The position numbers and the translations under genes are program-made. From contig JAGYVD010000005.1 in the NCBI GenBank assembly GCA_021209875.1, positions 2,046,001-2,110,000 of the forward strand: DNA of 64,000 nucleotides, given 5' to 3'. The notes below the pieces were generated by a model, which did not search any database, was not told where the DNA came from, and saw only the letters and a program-made list of their open reading frames with translations. Positions 56,837-64,000 of this stretch are shown here, in pieces (the first letter of the stretch is position 1; each line of letters begins with the position of its first letter). The stretch comes from Rosellinia necatrix. Lineage: Eukaryota > Ascomycota > Sordariomycetes > Xylariales > Xylariaceae.

Positions 56837-58828
56837 TCAGAACCTCTGCGAGGACTTCCTCGAGATGGACAGGCTCCAGGAGCGCTCGGTGCTGTTGTGG
56901 TCGTCCCTGCTGGCGCGGCGGTCGGCGCCGAGGCCGAGGCCGGACTCGTCGAGCTTGTCGAGCGAGGGCGCGGCGATGCCGAAGTGCTCGCGGTAGTTGC
57001 GCTCGAAGCCGCGCTGGCCCTCGGACACGACCTGGGCCTCGGAGGCCGCGAGGCCGCCCTCGAGCGGGTACACGCGGCCGCGGACGTAGGGGTCGTTGCG
57101 GTCGTAGCTCTGCGCCAGCCTCTCGGCGGTCGCGGTCGCGTACGGGGTCGGGCTCGGGCTCGGGCTGATGCTCGGGTCGATGCTGGCGGGCCGGCTGCTG
57201 CGGGGCGTCGTGCGGCTATTACCCTCGGTGTCCATGATGATGAGCTTGAGGCTGCCGTTGCTGTCGCTGCGGCTCCTGCTGTGCGCCCCTCTTCCTCCTC
57301 CTCCTCCTCCTCCTCCTCCTACTCCTACTCCTCCTCCTTCTGCCGCCGTTATGCCCCGCGCGCAGCTCGTGTGCAGCTCGAACCCGCACTCCCCCCCGCG
57401 GCCCGACAGCCGCCGGTGGTGGTGCGTGACGTGCACCTCCTGCGTCACGAAGATGGCCCCCCAGCTGTGCGTCAGCAGCGGCCAGAACACCGGCACCGAC
57501 GCCACGATGGACGCCAGGTCCACCTCCAGCGCCGCCAGCACGATGCTCTGCGGCCCGTAGAACGTCGGGTCGACCACCGGGTACGTCGCCGCGCGCGTCT
57601 CTATGATGACGTGTAGGCGCCAGATACTGATGATATTAATTCTGTTACACGGGGAAAAAAAAAAGGAAAAAAAAAAGGGTTAGCTATTACTCTTAAGGAG
57701 GATAAATGGGTATCGAGTAGGCTCTCAGGAATATATATTTATATATATACACGTGCATATACGTGTGTGAGTGTGTGTGTGTGTATGTTTTAGAACATCA
57801 CTTACCCGATTCCAAGGAGAATCATGATGGAGAACCCGACGCGCTGCTTCTTCTGCTTGAACGTCTGGAAGTACAGCGGGATGGGGATGGCGAGCACGAT
57901 GAGGTCGAGGATGACGTTGGTGCCGACATGCGCGGCGTACGTGCCGCCGATCTCGTGAGGCTTTTTGGACCCGAACCCGTAGCAGCGCGCCGGCTCGTCC
58001 CAGTACCAGAAGCCCGACACCGGGACGCACGGCACGATGGCGATGATGGAGAAGGCCGTCCCCCAGAGCGCCGACACGACGATGAAGAACCAGCAGACCC
58101 GGCGCGCGCGCGGGTCGTCGCAGAAGAGGCGGAGGTATTGCGACAGGAGGCAGAGCTTCATCAGCGTCGTCGAGATGGTGTAAGAGAGCAGCGCGACGTA
58201 GTATTTCTATACCCCCCGGGTCGATGTCAGTAAAGAGTCCGTATTGTGCCAGCCTGACGCGATGCAGGTGTTGCTGATCGGAGAGCGCCTGACCTGCTGA
58301 AATCCTATCTGATCTGCCCTGTCGATTTCCCAGAAATGCTTGCCGAAGCCATGATTAAAAACTGCCATGTATGTAAGCCCGCTGCGCCCATCATCTCTTC
58401 ATTCGTGACGGGGCAGTCTTGGGGGCGGGTATACATACGTAGTAAGAGAAAGATGGTGCCCACCGTCCCGGATATCTACGATGATCGGATTAGTTGATTC
58501 AGGACAGCAAGTAAGGTCGGTCCTATTTTGCTCTCGCCTACCCGGAAAAAGATAACAAAGAGATCGTCCCATCCTAAACACTGAAGTCGATAACGTGTAT
58601 GTATCCGCAAAACCACACAAGTCCAAGATATTATCTGAGGAGGGACGGGACGATACGGTGTCAGTGACATGTATGTGAGACACCGGTAGGGCGGGTCATG
58701 TCTCGGGGTCGCGAACTCACAGCAAAGGAAATGAGTATTCCCTGGGTGGTCGATTGGGAATTGAAGGCGTTCGGCGTTTCGTGAGAGTTGTCGTACCGCT
58801 TGGAGAGTTCCCATACGTCTCCCGGCAT
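56837..58828 (-). CDS. fungal rhodopsin-domain (SAT4/Pth11-like) integral membrane protein
   Basis: A seven-helix fungal membrane protein of the rhodopsin-domain family, of unproven role; some relatives act in surface sensing or lie in toxin clusters. Exons are 58721-58828, 58542-58634, a short third exon from 58475, a fourth ending at 58294, 57806-58206 and 56837-57641. The third/fourth junction has two in-phase solutions: 58439/58394 (514 residues) or 58435/58381 (511). Landmarks are LGWDDLFVIFF, ISGTVGTIFLLL, HGFGKHFWEI, KYYVALLSYTISTTLMKLCLLSQYLRLF, a CVPVSGFWYWDEPARC loop, ILDLIVLAIPIPLYFQ and DPTFYGPQSIVLAALEVDLASI. The cytosolic tail has a His-His-His-Arg-Arg motif, a poly-Gly run and a Ser/Pro-rich end. 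The last two exons are GC-rich. The fold is confident; the function is not. Confidence 0.88.
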
Positions 58829-60122
58829 CGCTTATCTCGATGCGGGCAGCCCTCCAGCGACCCGTTGGCATGCGCAGTTCAGGGCAGCATATTCTTTTCG
58901 CCGTCCCGGTTCGATTCCCTCCGTCCTGGCGGTTTCTGGTACAGGCTGCTCACGTCGGTCCATGCAAAGCGGCTCGGCTGTTATATGATATATCCCTCTG
59001 TCCGTGTCTCCCACTTCAACACACACAACAAGTCCAATTTACGCCCAACGCCTGTATATATCGTGCCCCAAGTCTAGCAGTCGTCGTATCCCGTGTAGAT
59101 CGTCCCAAGTCGTTTTTTGGTCGTTGGTAAGATTCAAAAAAGCCACTAAAAATGCGAGAAAGTCCAACGGGCTCTTGGTGTGGGGGTGGAGTTTAGTTAT
59201 GTGTGTAATGTATGGATGTGTGTATGGAGGTGTGTGTATGATGGGTGTGTGTATGGATGTATGTATGTAATGTATGGATGTATTAGTTAATAACCAAGGG
59301 AGTTAGACTACTTGTAATGTAATACATAGCTAGTCCAGTCTTCCTCTTCCTCTTCCTCTTCCTCCTCCTGCTCCTCCTCCCTCCCTCCTCCCACCACCCC
59401 CCTGTCTCCCTTGCTGATCCCATCTGCAACATTTGGTCTTGGTTCAGAATGAGACCTGGAAGCGTGAAAAGATCAGTTGGTTGTCTCGGGCTGTCAGAGC
59501 GGCGGGTGGCGAATCCTCTGCACGTCTGTGGCTCGGTCAAGCCACGATAATATTCTGATGTTGCCCCGAGCCCTCGACTCTTGATCAAGCACGCTGCTAC
59601 CTTTGCCGCCACCCACCTTGAGGAGAAGCTCGCTACTTTGTACACTTGTACACTTCTACACTTGTACACTACACTAGACCCGCCACTATTGATTAGTTAT
59701 ACTACGCATGCAGGTAATTCATTAGACCTCGCGATTTAAACTACTGCAGGGCCGTTGCGGAACGCAAATAAGCGAGGACGAGGATGGGAATGGCGCCTGG
59801 GAACAGCCGAGAACTTGGCATCAAGCGGAATGTGCTAGCCTCAAGATGCCATGCCTATAGCACCATAGTAGTAGTGGCGCACCGGCAACGACCGACAACA
59901 TCCATCCAGACATGGTACATACTTGTAATCGCTAATAATTAGGCCGTCTCAATATGGTTCCTCCTGGACAAGGCCAGGAACAAAGGTGTGTGGGCAAGCG
60001 TGTGCACTGTATGCGAGGTAGGGCGAAAAGAGCGGTGGATGGTGCCCAGGTGGACGGATGCCGGCTCACCCAGGTGGCAGTTTCAACTTGTGTACTAGAT
60101 ATGTACGTGTGTGTCTGTGTGC

Positions 60123-60206
60123 ACATCCGTGTGTATACATCCGTGTGTATACATCCGTGTGTATACATCCGTGTGTATACATCTGTGTGTATACATCCGT
60201 GTGTAT
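60123..60206. repeat. 14-bp minisatellite, ACATCCGTGTGTAT unit
   Basis: Six near-perfect copies of a 14-bp unit, with one T-for-C change in the fifth, flanked by further GT-rich sequence. Both strands give periodic Cys/Val/His/Thr frames that are not genes. Confidence 0.92.
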
Positions 60207-60284
60207 GTGTATATGTGTATGTGTGTGTTGGTGTAGTTTGTGTTTGCGTTTATGTGGTGTGCTCAAGGTTCGTACACTTGTACT

Positions 60285-60330
60285 TGTACGCCTGTACGCC
60301 TGTACGCCTGTACGCCTGTACGCTCGTATG
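60285..60330. repeat. CCTGTACG 8-mer tandem repeat
   Basis: About five units of CCTGTACG grading into GCTCGTAC, some 80 bp to the right of the 14-bp minisatellite. Confidence 0.85.
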
Positions 60331-60874
60331 CTCGTACGCTAGCTCGTACAAGACACAAAGGGTGCACGAATAACTAACTATAGCTCATCGATTACCACCA
60401 TCACCATCGTGAAGCCTTATCGGCCTAATTACCGCCTTTACCCTATCGCAAGCCTCCCTCTTCTGGGCGAACTAGCGCTGAGCCTACACCCACCTACTGT
60501 ATGTACTCACATACCCCTTCTCCCGTCCCTTCGTTATCCGTGTCAGGAAACGGTAATGATTGACTTTGCCGGATCCTATTACTACCTACACGAGTCGTGT
60601 ACACACTTAACCACTAAAAACTGAAGTAGGCAGGTAATGTTAGCTGGCTTGGGGGACGACTGCATTACCTACCAATACTACCGACGCTACCTACCGCCTA
60701 GAGATAACGCCATTGAAAGCCTATGGGCTTGGAAAGGGAGCGGCTCGTGGCCGTCTAGAATCCAGAATCCAGAATCCCGTCCTCCCTCTCCCGTTTTGTC
60801 TAGAGGAGGGAGATGTGTAATTTGCATAGCGCACCCGTACTACTGTAGCGTGTAAGTGAGGAAGTACTGTAGGT

Positions 60875-60975
60875 AACTACTTATCTAGGTAGTTAGTTAC
60901 CTAATGTCAGGTAATTAACCTAGTGCATCTCAGTGCCTACTAGGTAGGTACCTAGGTACCTAGGTACCTACCCTA
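60875..60975. repeat. AGGTACCT/TAGGTACC palindromic cluster
   Basis: A compact run of TAGGTACCTAGG-type words in both orientations, the densest single example of the word family that also marks 21720-22480 and 47830-49400. Confidence 0.8.
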
Positions 60976-63121
60976 GTGTGCCTGCCACTCCGTGCCTACC
61001 TACCAACTACTACCTGTTACTTGATGTACTTGATGCCATTTATTTACATACGACAGACTACCTCCAGCTCAGTACGTGCTACAGCACGCTACTCTAAAAT
61101 TATCTATTATTATTACTGTAGTGTCAGGTACGCTAACAGCGATCCCCAGACGGGGGCGTCCAGGGATCAGGATTCGCTTAGCCTGCAGTGCCACCCTGTC
61201 TAGTGCTATGGAAGGTTTCTAGATTCGGGAGTGGTCTGGCAGTTCAATGCACCGCTACGCCCAAAGCGACGATCGTGAAACGGGCGACATGGACGAAACA
61301 GGTAGTAGGCTCGTCTCACGCCCGACGGTCACACCTGTGCGTGCAGACCTGTACACACCTGTGAGTCTGTTTAGGATAGCGCATACACTTGCCCTACCAG
61401 GCACTAACCTAACATGCCCAGACCTTGTCCAGGTACCTACCTAAGGTAGTGTAAGAACCGCCTTAAGCCCAGGAGAGCCAAAAGGGGTTCCACCTGCATT
61501 GGTTAGCTACCTGGGATTTGATTTCATCGTGATGCAGCAACACAACGAGGCGTCTGTCACGAAAAAGTTTAATAGAATAGAATGGACGCGTCGGTAATGC
61601 CGGCCGACCAGCCGTCTCTGTCCGCGCGCCACACTTCTCGTACTTCTTACAGTTACCTACACTACCTACTTGTAACTAGTGTTTGTGCTCGGTATGTTCG
61701 CAACTCGGCTCAGCCCACGTTCATCCGCTCAGCTGATTTATGTTACGGACTTCTGCCACTAACCAACGACTCGGGACCGAAGTTTGGTACGCTACGGCCA
61801 CGGGGTTTAAGAATACGCAATATCATTTGCCTAATCCCCCCGAGTTCCGTTGCGTCGGAGGATACGGTACACTAGTAGTTCTTCCCCTCGGTTGCTATCG
61901 GACACTCCATGCTATCAGACACTCCATGCTCTGCTCTGCTCTGCTCTATGTACGCGCAATACGCGCCTCTGCATCTTGTGTATACTTGTATGGTAGCGAG
62001 GAGCGCTGTACAGTATAGGCGACGTAATTATATGCGACCCTAATTTGCCCCGGTGATGTTTCCGGGTCCCAAAACGAAGGATCGAGTAGGTAGTTACAGT
62101 ATCGTCTGCGGATTCTGCACAACGGTACGGGGAGTCAAGGATGTCCGTTCCTGTCAAAAGAAAGAAGCAAAGACCTGCATTCGAAGGATGCGGAAGACCT
62201 TCCAGAAGACAAGACGCAGTACACGTGTAGCGCGCTCTTTTGTCTCCATGGGCAGTGCCACTGTAAGCCAAGGCCCCCCCCTAAGCTCCGTCCGCGATTT
62301 GACGATTTGCATGCGTCCGAGGTGTAACTACAAGTAGTATGTCCGGTGCATAGGTAACAAAGTTAGTTGGTGATTCAGGGCCGACGTGTATCTTGATGCT
62401 AACTTTTATTAGATTAAAGTACATTTTTAGCTCCGAGCTTTCGACCAGCTTCCCTTGTGTTTACTACTTAAGTCAGCAATTACCGAGTTACACTATGAGC
62501 ACTATGCACGTACATAATTCGTGGGTAGTTCGTGGCTGTCAACTCGGGTCTTCCTGCCGGACTTGAGGGTCTGTTGGGAGCATCGTGTTACTATCTATAT
62601 TTCCAATCCTTCATGCAAACCTCAATTAAATAAGATGCGGTTGATCTCGGCGCTGTTGTATACGTAAGATGAACATCATAATGCATCGGGCTCGTTCCGG
62701 TTGCGGTATGGTGCAAGGGAAAATGATAAGCTTCATGCCAACTAACAACCATGATAGGACACCAAACCAAGGAATGTACGGAGCTATTACAGGGTAAGCT
62801 GATACCTAACTTCTCGGTGCGTCTGCGTCTGAGAAATGTCATACGGGGCCTAGGCACTTACTCCGAACCTATCCAATCGTTACTTGATACTTAGGTTACC
62901 AGCCTTAAAACGTTCCGGCCGTATGGGTTTATTGCCTCATATCGCGACGAGCTGATATCTATTTATTTCTGAGTCTTGAGGTTCGCCAAGCTATTCTACA
63001 TAAAGCCTGGTCATCACTATTGGACAACAAAATACCCATGCAAGGGTGACAGGCCAGGGATATCAAGGGGTTCACAGAGCACCACACCCCCGTCCTAGAC
63101 CCTGTTCCATATTACGCTTCG

Positions 63122-64000
63122 TTATAGGTCTTCATCTTCATCTTCTAACGCATTTGCACGTCGCTCGCCCACTTCCCGGATTTTCTCCCCGAGAATAGAT
63201 CGGCCATATCGTTCTGCTACCTTGCCTGCCGCCTCTATCATTCGTCCGCTGCGGTCACGCACAAGTTCCACGAGCTCCAGGGCTCGCATCCCTCGATCTT
63301 CGCCCTCACGGCACTCGATGGCCAGGAGCTGGATGAGGGCCTTGTCAATCTCGAGCTCGAGCCGCGCGACGCCCACGCGGTGTGCGTGGCTACCCCGCGT
63401 TGAATCAGCTAGGTCTTGCAATTGTGTTGCTGCAATTCCCTTGAGAAGGTACTGCTGCTCAAGCTTGCGACTCTCCGAGTCCTCTTCATTCTCTCGAGAG
63501 TCATCGTCTTCCATCGCGTCGGGATCATGCTTCTTCTTGCTTGGTGGCTCTGATGTAAGGGGTATGGAGAAGTCGAATTCCGAAAGCAGGGGTCGGGGAA
63601 AATAAGGATACTCGTCTCCTCCCTTGAGAATGATACAGTGAAATTTATTGTGAGCAACAGCGATTGGGAAATATGTCTCAGATTTACGCCCGGACGCCAA
63701 ACGAGGGAGCAATTTTGTGTCGAGTAACGGTATCCACGAGGCTCGAGATGGCTGACGCCAATGCAATAGAGTGAGCAACACCCCTGTGGAATCATATATG
63801 CACGGATCCTAGAGTAACTTGTTAGACTTCAAAAGAGTTGACCACGTAGTAAAATCGGGGGAAGGTCTGGACTGCACGTACACCATTGTCTGAGAAAAAC
63901 GCGCTTTTTAACCTGGCTCCCGGGGGTAACGCGACGGTATCCTCGTTCTGGCAAATTTCGTCCCGCTTGATGTTTTCGATTGTGTAAAGCAACTTTGTCT
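63122..64000 (-). CDS. mcl1: Ctf4/Mcl1/SepB (WDHD1) replisome adaptor, C-terminal part
   Basis: This is the C-terminal end of the chromosome-replication adaptor that links the CMG helicase to DNA polymerase alpha and supports sister-chromatid cohesion. The two exons in the window are 63882 to beyond 64000 and 63122-63808. The 73-bp intron has donor GTACGT and acceptor CTCTAG, phase 0, joining FFSDNG to DPCIYDSTG. Family blocks are HNKFHCIILKGG, YPYFPRPLLSEFDFSIPL, an acidic linker (EDDDSRENEEDSES), ARLELEIDKALIQLLA, ECREGEDRGMRALELV, then SGRMIEAAGKVAERYGR and an acidic end. These cover the end of the second beta-propeller and the helical bundle that forms the trimer. The N-terminal WD40 part lies outside the window, so completeness of the gene cannot be judged. 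Confidence 0.93.

Larger units (their letters stand above)
58829..63121. other. second gene-poor region, nothing recognised
   Basis: About 4.3 kb between two minus-strand genes. The left end should hold the promoter of the rhodopsin-domain gene and the right end the 3' region of the replisome adaptor. It contains tandem repeats at 59340-59390, 60123-60206 and 60285-60330 and an AGGTACCT cluster near 60875-60975. Open frames up to 139 codons mostly follow the repeats and show no family resemblance. Confidence 0.5.

Noticed and set aside
56897..57616. Plus-strand frame of 239 codons
   Set aside because: It mirrors the GC-rich last exon of the rhodopsin-domain gene and is Ala/Val/Arg-rich; the minus-strand exon is supported by conserved motifs.
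58900..58935. Perfect B-box-like word GGTTCGATTCC on the plus strand
   Set aside because: Only two of five T-stem pairs form and no cloverleaf can be drawn upstream.

Overview
This window looks like nuclear DNA of a filamentous ascomycete (Pezizomycotina, probably a sordariomycete; the species is not recognised). The evidence is short GT-AG introns with GTAAGT/GTACGT-type donors and CTAAC/CTGAC-like branch sites, two Zn(II)2Cys6 regulators with fungal-type middle domains, a fungal rhodopsin-domain membrane protein, and intergenic DNA full of ACCTAGGT/AGGTACCT words. No tRNA, rRNA, CRISPR array or intact transposon was seen by eye.

Layout, left to right: ARPC3 of the Arp2/3 complex (305-1316, -, three exons, the first only two codons); an orphan nuclear-looking protein (2816-4117, +); an orphan protein with seven CxxC pairs (5605-6348, +). 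A possible sugar/polyol block follows at 8.7-16.9 kb: a mannitol-dehydrogenase-like SDR (8723-9797, -, five exons), a FrcK/YggC-like P-loop kinase (11477-12169, -), a D-arabinitol-dehydrogenase-like SDR (12746-13660, +) and a Zn2Cys6 regulator (14458-16877, +, reading frame disturbed at simple repeats). Then come a TBC-domain Rab GAP (18148-21400, -) and a second Zn2Cys6 regulator (24494-27173, -).

From 27.2 to 41.6 kb I recognise no protein gene. After it lie two glutamate-linked PLP enzymes on the minus strand, glutamate decarboxylase (41620-43953, nine exons rebuilt here) and mitochondrial acetylornithine aminotransferase (45862-47229). Next are a membrane-anchored alpha/beta hydrolase (50213-52424, +), an Asn/Asp-rich protein with a small helical N-terminal domain and an in-frame TAG (53841-55963, +) and a seven-helix rhodopsin-domain protein (56837-58828, -). 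A second gene-poor stretch (58.8-63.1 kb) separates these from the C-terminal end of a Ctf4/Mcl1/SepB replisome adaptor that runs off the right edge (63122 to beyond 64000, -).

Most genes are unrelated housekeeping or regulatory loci. The only group that reads as one pathway is the 8.7-16.9 kb block: two polyol/ketose oxidoreductases, a kinase sharing an intergenic region with one of them, and an adjacent regulator. That link is an inference from gene order. All exon models were built by hand from splice signals, phase and family resemblance; no alignment or transcript data were available.
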